A DNA stretch of 64,000 nucleotides, from positions 154,255,145 through 154,319,144 of the forward strand of contig OW804095.1 of the NCBI GenBank assembly GCA_942159475.1. Reading direction: 5' to 3'. Both the position numbers and the translations under genes were made by a program. Positions within the stretch are counted from its first letter, which is position 1. Every line of letters begins with the position of its first letter. This stretch comes from Sthenelais limicola (lineage: Eukaryota; Annelida; Polychaeta; Phyllodocida; Sigalionidae). This document shows positions 8,106-18,361 of the stretch, one piece after another. A model generated the notes under the pieces. The model worked only from the letters and a program-made list of their open reading frames with translations. It searched no databases and was not told the DNA's origin.

Positions 8106-10218
8106 TACTGATGCAAGCGGTAAAAGTATGTCAGGTATATTATCTCAAGAACAGGATGGAGAAGAAAGAGTAATTGCTTATGCTAGTAATTCTTTCAGTA
8201 AATCTCAGAGGAACTATTGCACCACATATCGTGAACTACTCGCTGTTGTTATCTACTCTGGTAAGTTTAAAAACTATATCTTGGGTGGAGACTTTATAAT
8301 AAGAACGGATCACGCTTCTTTGACTTGGCTAATAGGTTTCAAGGAACCTGAACATATGCTAGCACGTTGGCTAATGACACTCCAGCTATATAATATTACT
8401 GCTCCTGGTGTTATACAACATCGGCCAGGCCGGAAACATATAAATGCCGATGCTCTCTCTAGAATCCCATATAGTAGGTGTAAAAGGGAGGATTGTACAG
8501 ACTGCGGTGCACATAATGCCGTGATAGCCAGTGTGCGTAATATTGAAGTCCCTCCAGTAAAACCTTTGGGTCTGGAGGAAAGACAATTGCTTGATCCTGA
8601 TATCAAACGCATTAAAATGTATGTCGATGGAACATTACCTTGGCCGGATAATAGTAGTTCAGAAATTAATGATTTCAGAGCTATTCTAGCCAAGGAAAAC
8701 GATTTGGTTGTGCATAATACCTTACTATGCTTACGTTGGAGACAACCCTCTTCTGGAAAACTATTCAGTAGAATTGTGATACCTATAGATTACAGAAGAG
8801 AGATTTTTAAGCGACACCATGGTCCAGCTTGTACTGGGCATTTTGGTAATCTACGGACACATACTTCCATGAAACAGCGATATTTCTGGCCAGGACTGAA
8901 AGGAGATGTTACACGATGGATTAGATTATGTGAGGCCTGTATGACTCGCAAATCTCGTTCAGGAACTAACACTTCGCCATTAACCAAAGATCTGGCTGGT
9001 GAGAGATTTTCTCGGATATGTATGGATGTTTTGAGTGGATTTAAACGCAGCACAAGTGGTAATATTTGTGTTCTAGTAGTCTCAGATTATTTTTCTAAAT
9101 GGTCTGAATGCTATTGTCTACCTGATCATAAGGCGGAAACTATTGCTTGGACTTTGTTCAAGGAATGGATTATACGATTCGGAGCGCCTAATGCGATTCA
9201 CAGCGATGGCGCCCCAGAATTTGAAGGTTGGGTAATGCGTGAATTGTGCAAAATATTTGACATTCACAAACAGCATACTAATCCATATACACCTCGCTGT
9301 AATGGACAGGCAGAAAGAATTAATAGAGTATTGGTTGAGCAATTATCATGTTATATTGACTATGGTTCTGAAAAATGGGATACTCTAATTCCTTGTATAG
9401 CAAGCGCTTATAATACTAGCATTCATGCTAGCACTGGTTGTACTCCATATTCCCTCATTTTTGGGGACGAAGCATATACCCCTGCTGATTTAATTTTTGG
9501 CATACCACGTGGGGGTTTGGACTTGACATCGCCTAGTGTGTTCCTAGAACAATTGCGAAAACAATTGCGTGAGGGACATAGTTTTGCTCGAGATAAATTG
9601 CATCTGACATCAATTGCCCAGAAGAGAAATTATGACCGCCGCAAGCGTCTCAGAAGTTTCACTGAAGGTGAGTGGGTATATCGTTATTATCCACCAATTG
9701 CAAGCAATAAATACGGGGCAAAATGGGATGGTCCTTTCAAAATTATTAAGAAAATTAATTATCACACATACCTCCTATCAACAACAAGAGGAGAAGTTCG
9801 ATGGAATGGGGATTATTTGAAAACTGCTGTGGATCCTACCGCCGCGACTGGTTTAAGACCTACTACAAATCTTCAGAATTCTCCTGAATTTGAAAATCTG
9901 CGTGAGGCAGGTAGGGATGTCATAAGGATTGAAGGGGGGAAAGTATCTCCTGGTCAGGAAATAAAAGAGTATCTCTCTGCGTTGAATCCTGATAATGCTA
10001 GGAAAAGAGGCAGACCTCCTAGAAAACCTCCTTGTACTGATACGATTGGACCTGAAAATAACAGGAAAACTCGACGCAAAGTCAAGAAGAACATAGCCTC
10101 ACAAAGAAAATCTAAGAATAAGATTAATAATAGCCAAGCAAAGGTTACAAAACCTATTACAAGAACGGAAGGAAAAAGGGAAGTAAAAATTCCTGATCGC
10201 TATACACCATGCCCCTAG
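8101..10218 (+). CDS. pol: Pol part 2 of Gypsy element 1: RNase H and integrase (frameshifted)
   Basis: This continues pol in a third frame. It opens with RNase H motif IDTDASG (Asp codon 8104), followed by YRELLAVV and RTDHASLTWL. The integrase zinc domain is H-x6-H-x29-C-x2-C from 8818 to about 8940. The catalytic triad is D (9025), D (9205) and E (9313), with exactly 35 residues between the last two. A GPF-type C-terminal motif follows near 9740. The tail is very basic and contains an AT-hook-like RGRP core (KRGRPPRKPP, near 10000). Compared with element 2, about 8 nt are missing at 8098-8101. This puts the frame out and makes the copy defective unless recoded. Confidence 0.92.
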   Translation: MDTDASGKSMSGILSQEQDGEERVIAYASNSFSKSQRNYCTTYRELLAVVIYSGKFKNYILGGDFIIRTDHASLTWLIGFKEPEHMLARWLMTLQLYNITAPGVIQHRPGRKHINADALSRIPYSRCKREDCTDCGAHNAVIASVRNIEVPPVKPLGLEERQLLDPDIKRIKMYVDGTLPWPDNSSSEINDFRAILAKENDLVVHNTLLCLRWRQPSSGKLFSRIVIPIDYRREIFKRHHGPACTGHFGNLRTHTSMKQRYFWPGLKGDVTRWIRLCEACMTRKSRSGTNTSPLTKDLAGERFSRICMDVLSGFKRSTSGNICVLVVSDYFSKWSECYCLPDHKAETIAWTLFKEWIIRFGAPNAIHSDGAPEFEGWVMRELCKIFDIHKQHTNPYTPRCNGQAERINRVLVEQLSCYIDYGSEKWDTLIPCIASAYNTSIHASTGCTPYSLIFGDEAYTPADLIFGIPRGGLDLTSPSVFLEQLRKQLREGHSFARDKLHLTSIAQKRNYDRRKRLRSFTEGEWVYRYYPPIASNKYGAKWDGPFKIIKKINYHTYLLSTTRGEVRWNGDYLKTAVDPTAATGLRPTTNLQNSPEFENLREAGRDVIRIEGGKVSPGQEIKEYLSALNPDNARKRGRPPRKPPCTDTIGPENNRKTRRKVKKNIASQRKSKNKINNSQAKVTKPITRTEGKREVKIPDRYTPCP

Positions 10219-10736
10219 TGTAATTATTGTAATTTATACTATGGGATTGGCAGTAATGGAGCTCCCATGGTGATTTTTGGTGAGTATAGATTGATACCAC
10301 AGAATATTGCATTGCCTGTGAGATTATAATAAAAAACACAACGAGAAGTCTCTGTTGGTTGACCCAGGAAGCGTCTGGACTGCCACAGAACCCTATATGA
10401 ATTGCTAAGTTTTTTTCAATATTTATGTGTATGACTTATCTTGTTAGGCACTGTGTAACAGACCGCTCTCTAACGAGTTGGATTAAGCCTTATTGACTTG
10501 GTATGATCATTACTCTATTGCCCCATACATGTTTTGATAAACAGTTAACTATAGTTTAAATCTATAAATACTCGACTAGTCCCTGGATATCGCCAGGTAC
10601 GCGCATATAACAGGACCTGCCACCTGGACAAGGGCTTTGGGAAGCTACACCGTCCCTTCAGAAAGCTGCCTGTGTCCGAGTGGGTAGGACGTGAATGAGA
10701 AACTGAGACAAAAGAGAGGTAGACGCAATGTAACTG
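10219..10736 (+). other. Post-pol non-coding segment of element 1
   Basis: About 520 bases between the pol stop and the nested insertion. No open frame of note. This segment and 14006-14659 were contiguous before the nested element inserted. Confidence 0.6.
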
Positions 10737-10740
10737 GAAT

Positions 10741-10953
10741 TGTTATATTATAGCTATTTTGTAGAGCTAAGTATCAATAGATGCACGCCAGTCAGAGTCT
10801 TGGTTCATTGTGTCTTTATTGAAGCTATGTGTGGTCAAGCTTGGCTTGACCACGTGACCCTCCCATGCTACCAAGGTTACATCATAGGGTAGCGGGGGTC
10901 ACAGTATGAGGGGGGTTACTATTCAAATCCAGATTACATATCAATATATGACA
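10741..10953 (-). repeat. 3' LTR of nested element (minus orientation)
   Basis: 213 bp, TG...CA, identical to the copy at 13789-14001. It contains a 10-bp-arm palindrome GTGGTCAAGC/GCTTGACCAC and, on the minus strand, AATAAA. Confidence 0.93.
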
Positions 10954-10972
10954 TCACTCCCTCCCCTCTTTC
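10954..10972 (-). promoter_or_regulatory. Polypurine tract of nested element
   Basis: The plus strand reads TCACTCCCTCCCCTCTTTC. The complement is a purine run ending exactly at the LTR, as expected for plus-strand priming. This fixes the element on the minus strand. Confidence 0.75.
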
Positions 10973-11299
10973 TATATCAAACACAGGTTTGATTTCCTAA
11001 AACCAATAATCACCTATCATGCTGTATATATTTTAGAGTACAATCATATCTATAAATGAACAACCATCTGTTCAAATCAAACAAATACATGCTTAAATCA
11101 TGACATAAACTGAATTATATACTAATATATACTATTTAATCTGGTGAGTTCTCCCCCTGATTATATACTCTGAGAGGAACTCTGATAGAGTAGATAATTA
11201 AAACAGATTAAAGCATAAGATACCACATCAAGATAATAAAGTAAATAATAAAGGTAAGCTATAGATAATAGAATTATACTGAATATTAGGTACTGGTAA

Positions 11300-13788
11300 C
11301 AATTGTGGGATGTATAGAAATGAAAGCCTCCCTAAAATTACCAAGAAGAGGCAATACTCAGAAGTACTCGACCTCACCATTAAAACAATATAGCCAAGAG
11401 GGGGAATACATGGGGATACTCAACCTCACCCCTACAGCAATACAGCCAAATGGGGGAATACCTCAAAATACAACCATACCCCATGAACAATATAATATAT
11501 TGACTTACATATCTACCAAACCAACTTAGTACACCAGTTTTAAACATTTCAATACATAAAATCACCAGTAGCAATGGATAGAAGGAATATCAGTAATTTG
11601 GTCAGATTACTTTGTCTGTGAGCTATCCTAGCGCCAGTAAGCATAAGCCCAGGTAATGAAAATAAGGTTACAAAACAATAAACCTTGTCAATTGAAGGAA
11701 TTGGTTACATACAAACGATTATTCAGTAACTAATATATATAATATTAGCAATACAGGAATACTAGTTCATGACAATGGTGCCATGTTGAGTTTGTGGGCA
11801 AGAGTCCTACCCCAGTTTGCTTATAATATTATGGTCAGAGCAATATCCAATGCATCAGGGATAGCGATGACACCTAGGGGTTGGCGACCACCTAGGGCCA
11901 ACCTATATATATATACCTAGCATTGGGACAAGTAGAGAGGCACTTAGCCGACGAAGATACTCCCCCTATTTTATCAGTCCTGGCTTAATTATCCAGCCGA
12001 TCATGCCCCTACTAGCTCCCTTGTGTAATGCATGGAAACACTCCTCCCAAACTCACTGGCATATCCTCACTGTGGGCCCCCGCGCTCCTAGATATGCTGC
12101 TTCACTTAATATGGGAAGTCCAGGTCATCCTGCATTTCGAAGACTAACAATCTCTGCATGGGTAAATTTATATGTACCACCTGTGGGTTTAGCCATTAGC
12201 CATAGACAACACTCTTAACTCAGTAAATCAAAGCCAAAATGATACATTCAAAAGAAACAATCATTGGTATGTGTTGTGGTAGGATCTAGATGTACATGAT
12301 CCCAACATATCTTTAGAAAAGTAACTTCAGTAAGTTGTCCGACATCAAGAAGTAATATATGAAATGAACAAGGTTGCATTTACAAACGTGACAGATGGTA
12401 CATTTAGATCACAAACAGTACGAAAATTGACTTCTAAATGATTAATTTCGTAAACATATATCTTTAATTAAGTGATCACTGATCACCGATAACTCTTCGT
12501 AATAACATCAAATCATAAACAACAAGAAAGCAGAGAATAAGAGCTTTAAAATGAGGTATAACATAAATGTTTCTGTAGGATTCTTCTGGGAGAATTGTCC
12601 AATTTAAAATTGTTGAAATGTCCAGCAAAAATATCATGTACATGCAACGTTAGGCGCTCTTTGAACGGGACGCTGGTTACGTAATAGGACGCCACGCTGG
12701 CCGTCGGCCTTTGTTTCTACCTGTGCGGTGTGTGCCTTTGTTGTGTGTACATGTATGTGTATACATGCTGAGGCCTGTGTATATGGCAGCTTGCATCCTT
12801 TGCATATCTCGCTTCCCTTGATATTGAATTAATTAGGAGCGGGAGTAGTAAACACATTAATTTTATTGTAGAACCACGAAAATGTCTCAACACATCAGTA
12901 GAATACGCTGGTCTGGTTGAGACATTGGACTGAAGAGAATTTCTTTCATCAGCAGTAGAATGGACGAATTTATGTGGGTAAAATGAGCGGCGCCATGTAG
13001 CAACTGTATGAGTGCATGAATGCCTCTAATTAACTTCCTACCCTTCATGTAGACTTTCCACACAAGTCTCATGCAAATTCGAATCGATCTTGTAGGTAAA
13101 CTATTGTATATTGTCCATGGAATTGGCTATTGTTTCACTGTCCAGAAATCTAAGTTATTGCATAACAGCAAGGCGCCACGCTGACCTCAGTCGACCTTTG
13201 TTCATGTCCAAGGCGTGGGTACATGCTGATGCCGGTTTTATGACTGCATGCATCCTATGCACCCCTATGCATGCCTCGCCTATCCCCAGCGTCCATAGGG
13301 AAACGTTATTATACACAATACAAATATAGCAGAATCATAGATCTATATGTCTACTTATTATTTGCAGAATTTCCGAATATATTTAAGTGAAATGAGCGCT
13401 GGTACATAGTATGTATGTTCAAATGTATCCTTGGTTATTGCGTAGGATACATAGGATAGGGAGAAGAGGTAGATGTATCAAGTCCGAAGATGAATGTATG
13501 GTCCCTTTTTCAGGACAATCGATGTATATATGTAGGAAATTTCCACTCCTATGTCCATAAGTTTTGAAGAGATTGTATTGTCCAGAAAGGTCCTATATCC
13601 TATATCTCCAGTCCAGCTTGTGGTCCATCCTTAGGCTACATGTATAGCCTCCTACACACGATTATCTACATCTTCTTCCATGGTTATAGCTTTTTCTGTC
13701 TATAGACGTTGCATCCTTGCAACTGTGTTGCAAAATAATTTATCCAATCCTTTGGTGTTTTAAGGAATCGTTTAGGGTCTCCACCATA
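11300..13788 (-). other. Interior of nested element: diverged tandem blocks, no genes
   Basis: At 11320-11480 a degenerate repeat holds AATAC...CTCAACCTCACC words. About 12650-12840 and 13110-13290 are diverged copies of each other, sharing GGCGCCACGCTG, CCTTTGTT, TACATGCTGA and GCATCCT. Blocks at 12950-13080 and 13365-13440 also resemble each other (AAATGAGCG). The period is roughly 450 bp. A short minus reading frame after the primer site, from about 13776 to 13690, begins GDPKRFLKTPKDW and could be chance or a captured fragment. Confidence 0.5.
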
Positions 13789-14001
13789 TGTTATATTATA
13801 GCTATTTTGTAGAGCTAAGTATCAATAGATGCACGCCAGTCAGAGTCTTGGTTCATTGTGTCTTTATTGAAGCTATGTGTGGTCAAGCTTGGCTTGACCA
13901 CGTGACCCTCCCATGCTACCAAGGTTACATCATAGGGTAGCGGGGGTCACAGTATGAGGGGGGTTACTATTCAAATCCAGATTACATATCAATATATGAC
14001 A
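13789..14001 (-). repeat. 5' LTR of nested element (minus orientation)
   Basis: Identical to 10741-10953. On the minus strand it is followed after 2 nt by TGGTGGAGACCC, the presumed primer binding site at 13775-13786. I could not assign the tRNA. Confidence 0.92.
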
Positions 14002-14005
14002 GAAT

Positions 14006-14659
14006 ACTGTAAGTAAATTGTTTGTTCATTGTTATAATGTACTGGACGTCATACCTTGGATATAATATGTGCATATGGGTATTACACAGTAGTTCTATTT
14101 TAGTTCTATTTTGTGCTCTCACCCACATTGGAAGTGCCGGTGCTTAGTATCATCAGCGACGACATTACTTTGGATATATTGGTGCCATTTGATTCTACCA
14201 AATTAGTTTCATGTTATGTATGGAACACTGAAACATTTGCTCTACATATTATATTGAAATGAACGCCATTTCTGAGACAATTCGCTGGTTTATTTCCATT
14301 TTTGAATTGCGATATATGCTTTCATACAATGGGGTTATGTTTAGTGAACCCTAGTTCTAATATTACATTGAATATTGTACTGTAGAAGCAGTATTGAATA
14401 CGCCAAATGATTAATGTATACCATTATTCTCTGTTTCGGTGAATTTTGTGGTCATGTTTGAATCATTTTTGAGAGAATTATTCAACCCTGAAAATGTGTA
14501 TGTGGGGGTGAATGGAAATACTTCGTCTACATTGAATTCTGTGACATTAATAAGTGCTCTTAACATAGGGGTATTTTGTCCACTGTTACTCGTGACAATT
14601 TTCTGGATATGTATTTGCTTATGTATTTGTAGGTGTCCAGTATATACAAGTACAGTGAA
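14006..14659 (+). other. Leader between nested element and ORF3, with candidate splice acceptor
   Basis: No open frame. A pyrimidine-leaning stretch ends TATTTGTAG at 14632, a plausible 3' splice site 27 nt before the ORF3 ATG. This would fit a spliced subgenomic mRNA, but no donor was verified. Confidence 0.4.
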
Positions 14660-15241
14660 ATGGCCGCGGAAGGGGAAGAAACTTCTGTGCAACAGAATAT
14701 GGCTGTAGATGAAGAGAAATCCGCCTCTGACGATACAACTATCCATGATAATCCCGCTAAAGCGGATGCAAATAACATTACTAATTCCGTTTCTAACGAA
14801 GTAATTGCTCACGATAAATCCACCTCTGGTGATGCCAATAATAATGACAATTCTTTTGACAAACGAAGTAACCATTCTTCTAGTACTAAACAGTCCCATA
14901 AGGCTCTGAAGAAGTATAGGGATGATGGGTTGTCCCGCCGTTATCGTGCTAGACACAGATCCTTGAGAAATTGGTCGGCTAAAGATGATACTTCAATTGT
15001 TTGTATTTTACCTAGTAAGTCAGACGGTTGCAAAAATATATTTGAAGAAAATGATGAAGACTATATGGGACTATACGAAACTATATTTCCTAAGTTATGT
15101 TCCCCTGCTAAAACTGCTCCTGATAAGGGGTTGTCTGTGAGGGAGGATCAGGACCTTAAATTAAGGATGGCATTATCAATTTTCACGAGCTCCTCCTTTG
15201 TCAGCATTGAGTTTGATACGAGAAAAGAATTTGAAGACTAG
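14660..15241 (+). CDS. Third ORF of Gypsy element 1, first part (env position, not env-like)
   Basis: The best start is the ATG at 14660 (GAAATGG, A at -3 and G at +4). The protein begins MAAEGEETSV. About 193 residues follow, acidic and Asn/Asp/Ser-rich for the first 80, then a basic Arg/Lys stretch (KALKKYRDDGLSRRYRARHR), then a more ordered segment. There is no signal peptide, transmembrane helix or furin-like site, so it is not an envelope gene. The frame stops at 15239-15241. The reading continues in the +1 frame, suggesting one indel. Function is unknown. A nucleic-acid-binding or particle role would be guesswork from the basic stretch. Confidence 0.6.
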   Translation: MAAEGEETSVQQNMAVDEEKSASDDTTIHDNPAKADANNITNSVSNEVIAHDKSTSGDANNNDNSFDKRSNHSSSTKQSHKALKKYRDDGLSRRYRARHRSLRNWSAKDDTSIVCILPSKSDGCKNIFEENDEDYMGLYETIFPKLCSPAKTAPDKGLSVREDQDLKLRMALSIFTSSSFVSIEFDTRKEFED

Positions 15242-15476
15242 GGCGTTGTTAAACTCTAACACACGTCGCTCTCCAACTGCGACTGCAACAATTACTTCAG
15301 ATTCAGCTAAATTTGACGCTGCTGCATCTGTATCATCGGATGCTTCTGGAAGTGTCACTTTTTCATTGTCAACCGATTTATTTCCGGATGTAATGTCAAA
15401 TCCTCCTGCAACTCCTTCTCAGACTCTATCTGGGAATCTAAATACTCCACCAAAGGAATCAAAACCATTTGTGTGA
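15198..15476 (+). CDS. Third ORF of Gypsy element 1, frameshifted C-terminal part
   Basis: About 90 codons in the frame after ORF3 part 1, overlapping it by about 44 nt. The apparent first codon is TTG, so it is not an independent gene. The composition is Ser/Thr/Ala/Pro-rich (TATATITSDSAKFDAAASVS). It probably formed the tail of ORF3 before a 1-nt gain or 2-nt loss around 15200-15240. Element 2 also ends its third ORF with a low-complexity tail. Confidence 0.45.
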   Translation: MSALSLIREKNLKTRALLNSNTRRSPTATATITSDSAKFDAAASVSSDASGSVTFSLSTDLFPDVMSNPPATPSQTLSGNLNTPPKESKPFV

Positions 15477-16160
15477 TTGTATGATTGTTCTAATACCTGA
15501 CTTAATCAGATTGTATATCATTTCATTTATTGCTATACCTATATCTTTACAGAAGAAGTCTAAACATAAGTCGAATTATAATATGTTATTTGGTCATGTT
15601 ATGATCTTGACCTATTACACATTATTATTTTTCATTGTTTCAATACTTTGAATTCATTATTTCAACTTATATCTTCAAGTACTCATTTGTTTCTCAATGC
15701 GAGATTATGTGACAAGCTCTATTCCATGAAGCCGCACAGAAGGATGTCATAAGAAACAGCAGATTACATTCCATTTCAAGTTCGATGAAGGAAGGAACGA
15801 CCGAATATAACCGAATATAATAAATATGTCTCTATTGAAACGAGTTCATTTTTATATGAATAGATATTTTCTATATTCCAATGTCTGTGCCTTAACGAGG
15901 CTGGAGGACATGGTGCACGTTTGTACCGAGGTTTATATTTAATACTATTATTTGTTCATCGTTTTCAATTTGAAGCAAGAGTCTTCTTTATCTACCGAAT
16001 AATATTTGTAGATTGACATTAGTTATATTTCTCTTGAAATCCGCTACATATATTTCAAGCTATGGTCGCCTTTTCTTGAACCGTCATATATTATTGGTTT
16101 GTTTTTTATATGTTGTCTAAAGAAATCGTATGAATTTCTTTTAAACCCAGTAGGGGGGAG
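15477..16160 (+). other. 3' untranslated region and polypurine tract of element 1
   Basis: About 680 bases of AT-rich non-coding sequence. The tract AGGGGGGAG at 16152-16160 abuts the 3' LTR and is the plus-strand primer. Confidence 0.8.
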
Positions 16161-16463
16161 TGTAGTGCCATAAAGATCTTATACACTCTCCATATACTAC
16201 TTACATATACCAACCTTACTTGAACTCTCAATACAACCGGCGTTTCACACCAGGTGGAGCTATGATCCATACCTGTGTGTTTGTTGTAACTTCTTGGTAT
16301 CTTGTTACCAGTGTTTATGTTATGTCAACTTATAACACCTTCATATATGACTGGATGTATTCACCTACACTGTGCTTGGAACTTCAATAAATCAGAGTAA
16401 TAATATAGAGGCTTGTGTCTTGAATTATCTATTCTCCTCCTCAAATGAAACCGGGTCACTACA
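16161..16463 (+). repeat. 3' LTR of Gypsy element 1
   Basis: 303 bp. It differs from the 5' LTR at two sites (CG to CA near 16364, CG to TG near 16446). AATAAA is at 16386-16391. It is followed by the CATG duplication. Confidence 0.96.
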
Positions 16464-16466
16464 CAT

Positions 16467-16698
16467 GGGTCAGATTTTCAGAAAATGTACAATTCCACTT
16501 CGCCAATGTTAAATAACCCAAATTACAGATGAAAATAATGTTCAAAATACAATTTAACCTAACCAAACAAATTGCTAGAATCAACGCAATGCTGAATATA
16601 CTCGAATTTACCTAGTATTGACCAAATTGCAGCCTAATTTAGCAGAGTTTACTAAATGTGAACAGCTGCCAATTGTACATTTTCCGAAAATCTGGCCC
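16467..16698. mobile_element. Miniature family A, copy 2
   Basis: Begins GGGTCAGATTTTCAG and ends AAATCTGGCCC. Its first G is also the last base of the CATG duplication of Gypsy element 1. The retrotransposon therefore landed precisely on the edge of this older element. Confidence 0.8.
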
Positions 16699-16837
16699 AT
16701 ATACTATACACATACTATACAGTCCATCTATCTCTCCTATACACCATGCATCCATCACCGTGTGACCGACGCCAGCTGGTCCGTGTGTAACTCTGGGAGG
16801 AGCAATAGGGGAGTTGCATGTCTCACTGCGCATGTCT

Positions 16838-17033
16838 GCTGCAGTGCATTCTGGGATCGATTCTGATGAAATCAGACATACAAATATTGACAACATTTTA
16901 ATATAAAATTGCATAAATGTTTTCACCAATATCATAGCTTGTGTAAATGATCTATGAAAACCAAATGCATGATGGGAAAGATGGAGGCTTGTGTTATGGA
17001 AACATGCATAACACGTGGATATTGACATTAGAG
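16838..17033. repeat. Dispersed repeat C, copy 1
   Basis: Reverse complement resembles 53291-53474 over about 190 bp, sharing AATATCCACGTGTTAT, TTTGGTTTTCATAGATCATTTA, and AATGCACTG words. Non-coding. Its class is not known. A small hairpin (AATATGCCATG/CATGGCATATT) follows at 17042-17067. Confidence 0.6.
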
Positions 17034-17208
17034 CACCAATGAATATGCCATGCAGAACATGGCATATTTTCTTTAGATTTTATAGTGTACCATTAGTCCC
17101 ATAATTCCATGCGAATCAAGATTCAAAATGGCGGCAATACAATTCCCCTATTGGTCCATTCATTCACCGCAATGCACCGCCATCTCTATACTTAAATAAA
17201 CATTTAAT

Positions 17209-17446
17209 GGGTCAGATCTTCAGAAAATGTACAATTCAACTTCGCCAATCTTCTCAAATATCCCCAATTTCAGACGGGAAAAAAAGTTCAAAATACAGTT
17301 CAACCTAACTAACCATATTGCTAGAATCTTTGCAATGCTAAATATACATGAATTTACCTAATATTGGCCACATTGTAACCTGTTTTAGCATAATTGACTA
17401 AATGTGTAGAGCTGCCAATTGTACATTTTTTGGAAAATCTGACCCA
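17209..17446. mobile_element. Miniature family A, copy 3
   Basis: 238 bp from GGGTCAGATCTTCAG to AAAATCTGACCC, in the same orientation as copies 1 and 2. The flanks (AAT, ATA) do not give a clear duplication. Confidence 0.8.
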
Positions 17447-17814
17447 TATATCGATATGTGTCCAAAACCACCTTTGTATTGATAACTACAGATTGATGTG
17501 GATTAATGTGGAATACAAGTGTATAAATCATGTGTAACAAAGCGCACCTGTGCACACAGAGCCCCTGGTCAATGAGGCCTTAATGCTGCGGCACATGGGT
17601 GAACAAAGTCCGTTGATTAATGGGCGCAATTACCTTGTGTCTATATTGGACGGGGCCCAGACGGCGGGTAGTATTTTGGCGGGAAATATAGATTAAAGTT
17701 GAACATATATGTTTAATGGATGACATGGCTTCCGGTGAATGGCACCATGGGATTGGTATGTTTCCCATGAGGCAATGGATCACGTGATCGTGGGTTTAAT
17801 ATGGCTGAGACATG
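17447..17814. other. Non-coding, nothing recognised
   Basis: Mixed-composition DNA between a MITE and the G-tract. It holds a GATGACATGG/ATCACGTGATCG segment but no repeat or gene I can name. Confidence 0.5.
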
Positions 17815-17876
17815 CAAGGGTGGGAGGGGGCGGGGGAGGGGGCGGGGGAGGGGGCGGGGGCGGGGGGGGGGGGGGG

Positions 17877-17909
<33 letters not shown>

Positions 17910-17935
17910 CGGGGGGAGTGGGAGGTATAGGGGAA
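17815..17935 (+). repeat. G-tract with uninterrupted G32
   Basis: GGGGGAGGGGGC units grade into pure G. Positions 17878-17909 are 32 consecutive G. The tract is strongly G-quadruplex-prone and hard to sequence, so its length here may be inexact. The Gly/Arg frames across it are artefacts. Confidence 0.93.
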
Positions 17936-18238
17936 GAAGGAGTTAAGGGGAGGGGTGGAAGGGAGGGGAGAAGGTGGGGGTAGGTAGGGTGATTACAGCA
18001 AAATGAGAAGTCGCAAAAACGTGGAAGGAAAATTGGAGAGAAGGGGGTCGGAATTGTAGAAGTGTCCCAAAATGATATTATTCCAAAGTTCCACAAGGTC
18101 CCTTGCTAGCTCTTGCTCTAAATGTGTTCATGGTTGGTGTGTTTAGCGCTGTCAGTAGCATGAATACATAATGTGCCCAGTTCCAATACTATGTATTGAA
18201 TATATCTATGCATATTAAGATAGAACTTAACGCGAGCT

Positions 18239-18361
18239 GCATATGCAACAACGTATTCACAAAATGTGAGTGGCTTTTGGTCTTTCATGCATGCCTTCGG
18301 CACTTGTGAAAGACATTCACCAAAAGCCACTTGCGTTTTGTGAATACATTGTTGCATATGC
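18239..18361. mobile_element. Foldback (hairpin) element
   Basis: Arms 18239-18287 and 18307-18361 are imperfect reverse complements about 50 nt long. Both start GCATATGCAACAA and share AGTGGCTTTTGG. The loop is about 20 nt. No coding content. Confidence 0.7.

Larger units (their letters stand above)
10741..14001 (-). mobile_element. Nested non-coding LTR retroelement (LARD/TRIM-like), antisense to its host
   Basis: Identical 213-bp LTRs (10741-10953, 13789-14001; no differences seen) bound a 2835-bp interior. GAAT flanks both ends (10737-10740, 14002-14005), a 4-bp target duplication. Orientation is minus. On that strand a polypurine tract (complement of 10954-10972) lies just before the LTR at 10741-10953, and a TGGTGGAGACCC primer-site-like sequence starts 2 nt after the other LTR. 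AATAAA is in the LTR on the minus strand. The interior has no open frame longer than about 75 codons and no pol motif. It is therefore non-autonomous and would depend on enzymes supplied in trans. Confidence 0.9.
3386..16463 (+). mobile_element. Ty3/Gypsy LTR retrotransposon, element 1 (interrupted by a nested element)
   Basis: Two 303-bp direct repeats (3386-3688, 16161-16463) beginning TG and ending CA bound gag, pol and a third ORF. The LTRs differ at two positions, both CpG-type transitions. CATG flanks both ends (3382-3385, 16464-16467), a 4-bp target duplication. Protease, RT, RNase H, integrase gives the Ty3/Gypsy domain order. No chromodomain is seen. Without the nested 3.26-kb insertion the element is about 9.8 kb. 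It is probably non-autonomous now because pol carries a frameshift and ORF3 appears shifted. Confidence 0.96.

Noticed and set aside
11305..13329. Small frames inside the nested LTR element as genes
   Set aside because: All are under about 75 codons, lack motifs, and differ in strand and frame.
14660..15476. Retroviral-type env gene in element 1
   Set aside because: No signal peptide, membrane anchor, glycosylation-rich ectodomain or cleavage site.
17713..18096. Pro-rich and Gly-rich frames over the G-tract
   Set aside because: Simple translation of the homopolymer and GGGGGC units.
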